Source: Enoplolaimus lenunculus
Taxonomy: Eukaryota > Nematoda > Enoplea > Enoplida > Thoracostomopsidae
Direction: 5' to 3'
Length of the DNA stretch: 64,000 nt
NCBI GenBank assembly: GCA_030248215.1
Contig: JASANG010004025.1
Location: 124,001 to 188,000 of the forward strand
The translations under genes were made by a program, and so were the position numbers. Below the pieces are notes generated by a model. It was not told the origin of the DNA. It searched no databases and was given only the letters and a program-made list of their open reading frames with translations. Positions 56,249-64,000 of the stretch are shown in pieces. Each line of letters begins with the position of its first letter. Position 1 is the first letter of the stretch.

Positions 56249-57573
56249 TGTCGACGAAAAATTTAATAACTGAAATTGTGAGACGTTCCGGCAACAATTT
56301 ACCGGAACTAAAGGTAGATTTTTGCCGGAACCGGATGCAGACCGCGGTCTGTACAATGTTTGACTGGTAAAACCAATTTTAAAAATATAATTGTTAAATG
56401 TTGTCAAAATAATCTTGTGCTCAATAGATCACAGATTTCGTCAACAAATGGCTGACCATCATCAGTTGGCGATAGTTCCTTGAAACATTCCTTGATAATC
56501 ATCTTTAGGCACTGGATCGATAGTTACAGCTTTTAAGCCATTGAAAACTAAAACCCTCCGTATAATTTAGAATATAACATTTAAAACCAGTAGGTACATT
56601 TTAAAGTCATATATACAAAATTGTGGTAAAAACCAACAGCTTTATATACCTGTGTGTACCTTCTACACAGCCAGCTCAATGAGAACCTGAGCAATGATTT
56701 GCTTAAAAGTTCTTTGCCGAATAATAGTCAATTTGTCACACTGATTTGGTTGTTGCATAGCAACCCCTTTATACCCCCCATTCTAAATGTCCACACACAA
56801 GCCCGGTTCCGGTTGTACAAGCATTAATGCAAAATCGCTGTTAGACAACCTAAATCTTTAATCAATACACCCTCCCTTTCGGTGGCTGTATAACTCTGGT
56901 TTAGTCAAGATTTGTCGGTTTAGTATATCGCTTCTGGTGAAAAAATTATAACCTCTGGTCTGCAGGTCACTCTCTCAGGAGTGGTTTGATTTTTTTGTCT
57001 GTCCAGATATTTCTGGGTGGGGATATATCATCTGGGTCCCCTTGTTTAAAACCGCTGGCTGGGTGTATGGTTTATAGCATTGGTACATATGCATTGAACA
57101 TAGAAGCAATGGTTCGTTTATAAACTTTGGAATGTAAAAACCCAATTGAAATTAGTTTTGAACTAAAAATTGCAAGTTTTTTTCTGTTCAAAATTAAATA
57201 TTTTATCTTTGTGTTTAAAATTCAATTTTTAGGCTCTGCTCGGGTTAACGGGAATGGTTCATTGGTGACCTTGAAACAGACCGTAGCCCGCCGCCCTAAC
57301 GTTTTTTTTTTGCTCAAACCCGCAGTTGAGTTCGAAAGCTACGTATCAGTGTGAAGCTGAATATTTCAAGCGGAAGTTTTGCACAGCACAAGGAGGTATT
57401 ATGGTTAGAATACTGTAGCAATTTAACGCTGTAGGAGAATATTTTGATGCCAAATGTTCTACGCTACAGGGGGTAAAATCGGTGTGGTTTGACGACTATG
57501 ACGTAATATTGACGTAATATTCATTACGTCATAGTAAAACCACAATATTTAAATGTGTTGAAATATTCAAACA
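56249..57573. other. Intergenic; CCGGAAC-rich patch, otherwise nothing
   Basis: About 1.3 kb. The start (about 56283-56345) has CCGGCAAC, TTACCGGAAC and GCCGGAACCGGATGCAGACC, like other CCGG patches here. A direct repeat ATTGACGTAATATT/TATGACGTAATATT stands near 57500-57525 with its complement just after. No gene recognised. Confidence 0.4.
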
Positions 57574-57728
57574 GGCCCGTAGCCAGCACACCTTGCAAGG
57601 TGAGTCAAAATTATTTGGAGAGACATTCAAGGGTTTTTGAATGACTTACAAGCAAGATTGAAAATCTTCTAGGGCGGCCTAAAATTTTGCAGGGGAGTGA
57701 GCCCCCTGGCCCCCCGTTGGCTACGGGC
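57574..57728. mobile_element. Family F element F6
   Basis: GGCCCGTAGCCAGCACACCT to CCCGTTGGCTACGGGC; a well-preserved copy with TTGAAAATCTTCTAGGGCGG. Confidence 0.8.
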
Positions 57729-57731
57729 AAC

Positions 57732-58008
57732 CAGCTAATCCAGAGGGGTGACGGGGAGCGTACACCCCCATCAGAAGTTTTGGTGTTAAAATGGTAAGGT
57801 CCCTACCTTACAATTTTTCTCTTCTGAAAATTTTTTGCAAGTTTTTCCAGCAGAATTTTTTGTGATAAAATGGTAAGATCCCTGAACCTTACAATTTTCC
57901 GCCCTCAGAAAATTTTTTGGTGATAAAATGATAAGCTCTCTACATTGCAATTTTTGCGTTAACATTTGCCAGCCCGCCCCCGATCAGACATTTTTGGGTC
58001 CGCCTCTG
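57732..58008. mobile_element. Family H element H6
   Basis: CAGCTAATCCAGAGGGGTGA to TTTTGGGTCCGCCTCTG. Three body units each have AAATGGTAAG/GATAAG and CCCT...TACAATTTT. It starts three bases after F6. Confidence 0.8.
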
Positions 58009-58216
58009 CCACAGGCTCGTATTCCAAGTGAAGCATTACATTCAAAGTGTCTATTTTGTTTTAGTTTTAAGCGACTGAAAGCCAAAATCAAATATTAATT
58101 AAAAAATTCATTAATTGGAAACTTTGAGTTCATTGCTTCTATGTTTATCTTTTAGTTCAACACCTTAATATAAATAGTAGACTGAGAGCAACTTACAACA
58201 ATCTGAGTAGTGAGTT
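58009..58216. other. Intergenic, nothing recognised
   Basis: About 210 bases without recognised content. Confidence 0.3.
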
Positions 58217-58415
58217 CACTGTAAATTTCAGTGAGTTGATTTTAACTCAGAACGAGTTGAATTACTCAGTCTGAGTTAGGACTATTGGAGACTCGAAATT
58301 TTGGGTTGATTCAATTCGTTGTGAGTTAATTAATTAACTCACCCAGAGTCAGCGCAACTCAGAGTGAATTAATGTTTGCTGATATTAATTCAGAAATAAC
58401 AAACTCGCTAGCTGA
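58217..58415. mobile_element. Family B element B19 (right end lost)
   Basis: CACTGTAAATTTCAGTGAGT through AACAAACTCGCTAGCTGAAG, then unrelated sequence. Confidence 0.83.
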
Positions 58416-58640
58416 AGCGTCAGGTTTGATCACCGGAAAAAGCCAACGGAAAAACGGTTTTCCTCTGGTTTTTCCGTTTTATTCCAAACGGGTGGAAAAA
58501 ACGAAAAAAACTGAAAAAAAGTTTTTATTACAATGACCTTAAATTAGTCGCAAAACAGCGACAAAACATCGTGGAAACCATGAAAAAATAGATTTTCTCA
58601 CGCTCCTGTCATCGCCGAACGCTGATTTACTGGGAACAAT

Positions 58641-58794
58641 CAGTGGCGGATCCGGGAAATTCTAAAATGGGGAACCGGGCACCGCACGAAATATAGTGGA
58701 AGCACTCGCGAGCGAAGCGAACCAGAAGCTAAACGCCATTTTAGTGCCAAACCTTTAAACACAAAATTTTGGCAACCCCCTTGGATCCGACAAT
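58641..58794. mobile_element. Family H (hAT-like) element H7
   Basis: CAGTGGCGGATCCGGGAAAT to CCCCTTGGATCCGACAATG. The flanks GGAACAAT and GGGAAAAT are a weak 8-base match. Same subtype as H5. Confidence 0.7.
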
Positions 58795-59476
58795 GGGGAA
58801 AATAGGGGCATGCTTGCCTCTCCTAACTTTTGGAAAGACCACAGGAAACACATGTTTACAGGTTATAAATTCCACTACACTTTACTAAAGCTACAATGGC
58901 ACATCAGAGTTGGAAGCATAGCGAGTAGACTTGTGTCACCTGTCCCATTTAGTGCAGTGCTGAAAAGTATGCTATACAAACGGTTTCCTAATCAAACCGG
59001 AATTCCAGCTGCATCCTTTCAATTAGGTATATGATTCTTTAATCTTATTAAAAGTGATTGCTAAATCAATTTGAGATTATTCTGTTTCCCTTTCATGCAA
59101 CATTTATATATGGCAGATACACGCAGCGTTTAGTTCGGAACCTAACTTGTGCTTAAATTTAATTTTTCATATATCAATAAAACTACAAATACTGTTTGCA
59201 TATTTTTTTGCCGGACGTTCGTAGCCACCTTAACTGGAATATGCAATTTTTAGGTATATGACTGCTCTGTAGTGGGTGCTGTTGCTTATCATCATGTGTT
59301 GTCAAATAAATGATACTTAATATTAAAACAATAATTGGATTCTTCTAATGTTATGTCTTTAACAGACAAATAATCTGTTAACGTTTTTGCGTTTGCGGAA
59401 GCATTAGTGAATGATTTTCAATTTTTCCGTTTTTTGGTCGATTCAATTTTTCCGGAAAAAACCATCATTGGTTTAA
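58795..59476. other. Intergenic, TTTTTCCG-type patch
   Basis: About 680 bases with no gene. TTTTTCCGGAAAAAACC near 59448 pairs with AACGGTTTTCCTCTGG-like sequence near 58450, so a diverged foldback may enclose this stretch and H7. Weak. Confidence 0.3.
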
Positions 59477-59739
59477 CCCTTTCACTCATAGAGTATACTA
59501 TGAGCAACTGAATACAATAATGTACGAGCAATACGCACACTGTGAGCAATTTTTAACATTGACAACATATATACGCAGTGTAAAATCTCCACAAGACGGG
59601 AGAGCCCCCTCGCGCTCGAGCGTCAAGCTCCTATAGCTCAGTGGTCATCGTAAACGCCTCCCATCCGTAAGACTGGGGTTCGTATCTCACCTAGAGATTA
59701 CATTTCATGTGAAATTGCAAATATTCATGTGTGAAAGGG
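59477..59739 (+). mobile_element. Family I element I3 (TTAA-flanked, tRNA-like interior)
   Basis: TTAA at 59473-59476 and 59740-59743; ends CCCTTTCACTCATAGAG and ATTCATGTGTGAAAGGG. The interior has GCTCCTATAGCTCAGTGGTC and GACTGGGGTTCGTATCTCAC. The cleanest copy: TTAA duplication plus CCCTTT termini as in piggyBac-type elements, but no transposase. Confidence 0.85.
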
Positions 59740-59743
59740 TTAA

Positions 59744-59910
59744 CTATACGCATATAAGCAGTGTAAAATCAACCCAAGTCGTAGGAGTCCCCTCGAGTTT
59801 GAGCGTCAAGCTGATTATAGCTGAGTGGTGATGACAAAACGTTTCCTACCCACGCGGTTGCGATTCGGATCCTTGCTGGAAATTATACAAAACGTATATA
59901 CGAGAAAGAG
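59744..59910 (+). mobile_element. Partial second family I copy (I4)
   Basis: It continues directly after I3: ACGCATATAAGCAGTGTAAA, GAGCGTCAAGCTGATTATAG, CTGAGTGGTGATG and GCGATTCGGATCC repeat the middle of I3 in the same orientation. The left terminus is absent. Confidence 0.6.
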
Positions 59911-60085
59911 TCAGTAGATAGTATTAAATAGAATTATGATATTTTTGACAAAAACTGAAATATACCGGTTCTTATTAGAAAATTGTGACCCGCAGCCAAG
60001 GATATGGACTGAACGACTCCTAGAAGAATGTTGGGCAATAAAAAACGTTTAACCTGACACTCGAAAGTCACCGAAAACCCTGGTA

Positions 60086-60329
60086 CACTGTAAATTCCAA
60101 TGAGTTGATTAATCAATTCAGCCAGCGAGTCGGTTATTTCTGAATTAATATCAGTAAACATTAACTCACTCAGAGCTCAGTTGCATCTTACTCTGAGTTG
60201 AGTTCACTCTGGGTGAGTTGACTCAGAATGAATTAAATCAAGTCAAACTTCTGAGTTCTGATTGTCCTAACTGAGACTGAGTGATTCAACTCATTCTGAA
60301 TTAAAATCAACTCACTGATATTTACAGTG
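60086..60329. mobile_element. Family B element B20
   Basis: CACTGTAAATTCCAATGAGT to CACTGATATTTACAGTG, TA on both sides. Confidence 0.88.
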
Positions 60330-60701
60330 TATGCTCCTAAACATATTAGTACCCCCCCACAAGGTCGTGAGCTGGCTATATGCGTTTATGAAACACACGC
60401 TGATCGGTGTGAATGCTTTCAGCTTTTCTGTAGAGTGAAACAAAAACAAAGAACGCATGCATATTGCGTTAATTTTCACATGATATCACATTCAATATCA
60501 AGAAGCCTATGGCTGTTGTTAAGCCAAAATCGTAACCTTCATATCAGAGTAGGAAATTGTTGCTATGCGACACCGCATCCGCGTTTATATATCGGCAACT
60601 CAACATGGCGTTGTTGTAACCAAATTCCAAACGGAACAAAATGTAGAATTCGAAGTGTAGCGACGGTCAGAGCCGTCGAATCTGGCTTTAAAGTTTTACC
60701 A
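60330..60701. other. Intergenic between B20 and B21
   Basis: About 370 bases. A 130-codon plus ORF starts in B20 and ends in B21. It has no recognised motif and its ends are repeat-derived, so I do not call it a gene. Confidence 0.4.
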
Positions 60702-60953
60702 CACTGTAAATTCCAATGAGTTGATTAATCAATTCAACTAGCGAGTTGGTTATTTCTGTGTTAATAACAGTAAACTTTAACTCACTCTGAGTTAAGTTGA
60801 TTATCACTCTGAGTTGAGTTGACTCTGGGTGAGTTGATTAATTAACTCAGAGGGAATTGAATCAACTCAAAATTCTGAGTTCTGATAGTCCTAACTCAGT
60901 CTGAGTGATTCAACTCATTCTGAGTTAAAATTAACTCACTGAAATTTACAGTG
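60702..60953. mobile_element. Family B element B21
   Basis: CACTGTAAATTCCAATGAGT to CACTGAAATTTACAGTG, flanked by CA on each side instead of TA. Among the best-preserved copies. Confidence 0.9.
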
Positions 60954-61018
60954 CAAATTTTTCAACGAAAAATCAATTTTAGTATATATTTTTTATTAAT
61001 ACTGAGAGTGCATAAATA

Positions 61019-61322
61019 CAAGAGTGTGCAACTCTTGGGGTTTCGCGAGAGTACAGAATGTACCAGCTGGCGTGGCGTTTTTGGCCGACCACCGCCCCTT
61101 TATTTATAGGGGGGTCGTTGTCACGTGCAGTTAAAACTCTAATTAAACTATAAGCGAATCATTTTTGTTGCCAGATACGTAAAGTGTCATGGTTTGCACA
61201 AGTTGTACCCCCTCTAAAAAGGTAGGTAGGTCAAAAACGCAACGCGTGCCTGTTTACATTCTTTTCTAGACAAAATGTGTTCAGTTGCATACTCTTGTTG
61301 AAGTATACATCACCCACTCTTG
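61019..61322. mobile_element. Family E element E3
   Basis: CAAGAGTGTGCAACTCTTGG to ATACTCTTG...CCCACTCTTG. It has the mirrored GGCGTTTTTGGCCGACC core. Confidence 0.83.
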
Positions 61323-62066
61323 TTTTTATACCGTTAACTTCTTGTGCACAACAAACCGTGCGAGAAAATGTTGCTGAATCCGTATTCTAGCAGTTGCGAT
61401 TGTTGTCAACCATACTGTTGATTACGGACATGGGTCGACGATAGCTATGATTTTACGAAGAGACAGCAGTGATAGAAGGCAAAAATAACAACCAATCTTT
61501 TTAGAGTTTGGATTTCGAGGAACGGAGTGGTTTCACTGTATAATTTGTCACACAGTGGCTTAGCCCATTGCCTGCTAGTAATTGAGCGGCTTGCACAGGA
61601 AGACTCTGACGTCTTTGTTGAATACAATTAATGGTGATGGTTTAACAAACTACATCGAAATCATTCGCGAACGAAAAAAAAATCAACGAAAAGGATCGGT
61701 GCCCTGATGAACCTATACATTATTTGCAGCGCCACTGTGTCGTAACGTAGAGCAAAATTCAAAGATGATCTGACGCCAAATAAACCATGGAGAGTGTTGT
61801 TTAAGGTAAATTAATCAACATTTACAAGGCCGTCCTCGTAAAATGAAATGGATGTATGACACTCCGACTCGTGTGTATCCGATCTACTGTTTCGCATGTT
61901 TCATTTTTACTGATATTATGCTGCAAAAGCTACATAAATCAAATGCCTTGAAGTGGATTTCGTACCTCATTTTCTGAGGGGATTGACAGCGCGTACGTCC
62001 ACTTTGAGTTGAATTTTATTTTTGACCACAACCAGCAGTAATTATACCTGGACTATTGGAAAACGG
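61323..62066. other. Intergenic, nothing recognised
   Basis: About 740 bases with no gene or family repeat recognised. Confidence 0.4.
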
Positions 62067-62232
62067 GGCCATGTTACTTTTAGGGCCGTCCCGGTTTCTT
62101 GTGGGTCTGTAAAAAGTATAGGCTTTACATTCAAGACTGCATTTTTTGCTTAGACTTAGGCTTAATAGGCTTTAGGCTTAGGCTTAGAAATACGCTTAAT
62201 CTACTGATACGGTCCTATAAGTTATATTGGCC
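62067..62232 (+). mobile_element. Family A element A20
   Basis: GGCCATGTTACTTTTAGGGC to GTCCTATAAGTTATATTGGC, with TTAGGC arrays in the middle. Confidence 0.82.
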
Positions 62233-62739
62233 AAAATACTTACCCGTTCTTCGCTTTCTTACAGCAATATTTACAGCAAGATTACAGAGGTCGAATGAAG
62301 CAATACATATAGCAGTAGGTCCTTTTTGGTTTGGCTTGAAATGTTTTCATATTAAACTAACGCGTACCTGGTACGCAGGTTCCAATAAATCCTTAGTCTT
62401 CAAGCGGTATCTCAATTGTTACACAAAAACAGGGCTGCTCATGTTAAAGTCTGATGCGATTCTAACTCATGACCGTTATGCTGATTTTTGAACGTTAATG
62501 GTCAACCCGTGGGTTAAAGCTGCGTTCTTCTTCTGTTTATATTAATGGTATTTTACTAGATTTACGTAAGCGGTTCATTCGACGCAATCGATGACCACTT
62601 GTTTTTTTTATTTAATGGCTTAGCTAGCGCTGCAGCAATTGGCCGGAAGTTGTGATATCTTAAAAAGTTTATTTGAAGTGTATTTGTTTCTTCATTTTAT
62701 AGAACAATAATCCTCCACGCTTCAGAGACACAAACTAGT
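62233..62739. other. Intergenic, nothing recognised
   Basis: About 500 bases. Open to 62491 in one frame that begins in A20; no protein family recognised. Confidence 0.35.
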
Positions 62740-63120
62740 AGGTTTTAACCAAGTACGTCTGTGTTATTGTCTTCGTGTTCAATCGATTATTAACTATGTT
62801 TGTTTCACTTGCGTATCGATTTTTCAGTATAAAGATGTATATTTCTTAAATTCTATAAGTGTCGTGTCTGCACTAAAAACTTATGAGGAAGGACTAAGCC
62901 GTCGGTAACTAAAGGTAAATTGCGCTATAGGTTTTAATCAAGTACGGCCATGTTAGTGTCTTCTTTTTCAATGGATTATTAACTTTTGTTTGTTTCAGGT
63001 GCGTATCGGTTTCTCAGTATAAAGATGTATATTTCTTAAATTTTAATATAAGTGTCATGTCAGCACTAGAAAACTTATCAGGATGGACTGAGCCGTCGGT
63101 AACCAAAGGTAAATCACGCT
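62740..63120 (+). repeat. Tandem duplication, 189-bp period, two copies
   Basis: Copy 1 starts AGGTTTTAACCAAGTACGTC (62740) and copy 2 AGGTTTTAATCAAGTACGGC (62929). Both contain TCAGTATAAAGATGTATATT and end GCCGTCGGTAAC...AAAGGTAAAT. Copies differ by substitutions and small indels. Each looks like acceptor, exon and donor. Confidence 0.85.
63018..63108 (+). CDS. Candidate first coding exon of a gene running right
   Basis: In copy 2 of the tandem duplication, TTTCTCAG precedes a stretch with ATG at 63057. It reads MSALENLSGWTEPSVTK and is followed at 63109 by a GTAAAT donor. The arrangement (acceptor, short leader, ATG, short coding piece, donor) parallels the NHE8 first exon. Copy 1 is not open in the same frame. 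No homolog recognised and no second exon seen before 64000; a chance match remains possible. Confidence 0.3.
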
Positions 63121-63170
63121 GTATTTGTTTATTAATTGCTTTTTTGCAATATGTTTGAGCATGTAACTGT

Positions 63171-63400
63171 AAGCATGTGAGACATGCTTGTCCTAGTGCA
63201 TATGCAATAAATGCAATGCACATTGTGTTGTACGGTCGACACATAGTCGATGAAAAATGTAGTTGGATAGGCGGGCTGCGTGGCGCAGTGGTAGAGTGCT
63301 CGCTTAAGGATCCATAGGCTGAGAGTTCGATCCCCGCTCTAACCCGCTTTTCCAGCTGCTTAGTAAAAGGTCTGAAGTCCCGGTTCCTACCTAGACTGAC
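63171..63400 (+). mobile_element. tRNA-derived SINE, copy L1
   Basis: Leader AAGCATGTGAGACATGCTTG (a hairpin), then a tRNA-like region at 63271-63347 with TGGCGCAGTGGTAGAGTGC (A-box) and GAGTTCGATCCCC (B-box), then AAAGGTCTGAAGTCCCGGTT. The D-arm GCGC/GTGC pairs; the CTCGCTT after it recalls tRNA-Ala. Acceptor and T stems pair poorly, so it is not a working tRNA gene. Confidence 0.75.
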
Positions 63401-63511
63401 ATGGGGGCTACGCCGTGAGCGCAATGGCAAATTGCCGCGCTATGAGCACGGTATCCAGTCGAAAATAGGATGAACGGTCAAGGGACGACCTTGTTGAAAA
63501 TAAGGGCATGT
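63401..63511. other. Spacer between SINE copies
   Basis: GTGAGCGCAATGGCAAATTG and CCGCGCTATGAGCACGGTAT, then AATAAGGGCATGT. It may be the 3' body of SINE L1; absent after L2. Confidence 0.4.
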
Positions 63512-63741
63512 AAGCATGTGAGACATGCTTGTCCTAGTGCATATGCAATAAATGCAATGCACATTGTGTTGTACGGTCGACACATAGTCGATGAAAAATG
63601 CAGTTGGACAGGCGGGCTGCGTGGCGTAGTGGTAGAGTGCTCGCTTAAGGATCCATAGGCTGAGAGTTAGGTCCCCGCTATAACCCGCTTTTCCAGCTGC
63701 TTATTGAAAGGTCTGAAGTCCCGGTTCCTACCTAGACTGAC
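63512..63741 (+). mobile_element. tRNA-derived SINE, copy L2 (tandem, 341 bp from L1)
   Basis: Nearly identical to L1 through CCTACCTAGACTGACA. Its B-box is mutated (GAGTTAGGTCCCC), so internal Pol III promotion would be weakened. Confidence 0.75.
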
Positions 63742-64000
63742 AGTAACAAGCGGATGCATGGAGGCAAACTGAAACCTCATGTTGTTGCTGCACATCGGTT
63801 AAAACACTGATGCATAAATAGTGCCTTCATATACTGCAGCAGTAAAACGCGGAAGAACCAATAATCCAGATACATTAGTGTAATGTTGATTGCAAGCATG
63901 TGAGATATGCTTGTCCGTTATGTGCATGTGAGAAGTTCGTGATTTTAGCTAAGTTCTGTACCCTGTATATCCTTTTGCAGTTCTTATTCTCGATGTATGC
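63742..64000. other. Right edge with SINE leader fragment
   Basis: CAAGCATGTGAGATATGCTTGTCC at 63893-63916 repeats the SINE leader hairpin. No tRNA-like part follows before the window ends. Confidence 0.45.

Noticed and set aside
60327-60719. 130-codon plus ORF
   Set aside because: The start and stop lie within two different family B copies; the sequence between has no recognisable motif.
63271-63347. Functional tRNA gene
   Set aside because: A-box and B-box are good and the D-arm pairs, but acceptor and T stems have mismatches, the anticodon arm does not fold normally, and the unit is repeated with a SINE-like tail.
63014-63430. 138-codon minus ORF
   Set aside because: It spans the SINE and the tandem duplication on the opposite strand; no family resemblance.
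1-64000. Endogenous retrovirus, LTR element or Polinton remains
   Set aside because: I looked for long direct repeats, reverse-transcriptase, integrase or capsid-like frames and saw none that I could support.

Overview
This is AT-rich animal (metazoan) nuclear DNA. It holds two spliced genes of animal membrane-protein families with GT-AG introns, and then about 44 kb of short, mostly non-autonomous DNA transposons. Introns are a few hundred bases long and most end in TTTTAG or TTTAG. The phylum cannot be fixed from the sequence; an invertebrate such as a tunicate is possible but unproven. I saw no retrovirus, LTR element, Polinton, CRISPR array or rRNA gene.

Left part (1 to about 20 kb): a plus-strand Na+/H+ exchanger of the NHE8 (SLC9A8) type can be assembled from 14 exons (1096-9425) into one continuous frame of 685 codons. 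A minus-strand DEG/ENaC-family cation channel of three exons (19938 down to 15669) gives about 807 residues with a long glutamine-rich C-tail. Their 3' ends converge on about 6 kb of DNA that holds a probable relic of a DDE transposase, a 145-codon ORF of unknown nature, an unusual AATATCATATGATATT repeat and a minisatellite with higher-order structure.

Right part (about 20 to 64 kb): no confident host gene. It is packed with small inverted-repeat elements, lettered here for reference. A has GGCC ends and internal TTAGGC arrays (about 20 copies). B has CACTGTAAATT ends and a body of GAGTTGA/TCAACTC iterations (21 copies). C has CACTGTAAAAAATGG ends (7). D has TGACCCGAATAAGAGGGG ends (4 plus a fragment). 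E has CAAGAGTG ends (3). F has GCCCGTAGCCAGC ends (6). G has CAC ends with a TTTCTGA body (2). H is hAT-like, with CAGTGGCGGATCC ends (8). I has TTAA-flanked CCCTTT ends and carries a tRNA-like sequence (3 plus fragments). J, M, N and O are minor families. Five nested insertions give an order of activity, and several preserve the target-site duplication. The far right end holds a tandem tRNA-derived SINE and a tandem duplication, one copy of which looks like a small first coding exon (63018-63108) of a gene that may run out of the window.

The two host genes are not evidently linked in function beyond both being ion-transport proteins. Repeat load differs sharply across the window: families B, C and E are absent from the first 22 kb and dominate afterwards.
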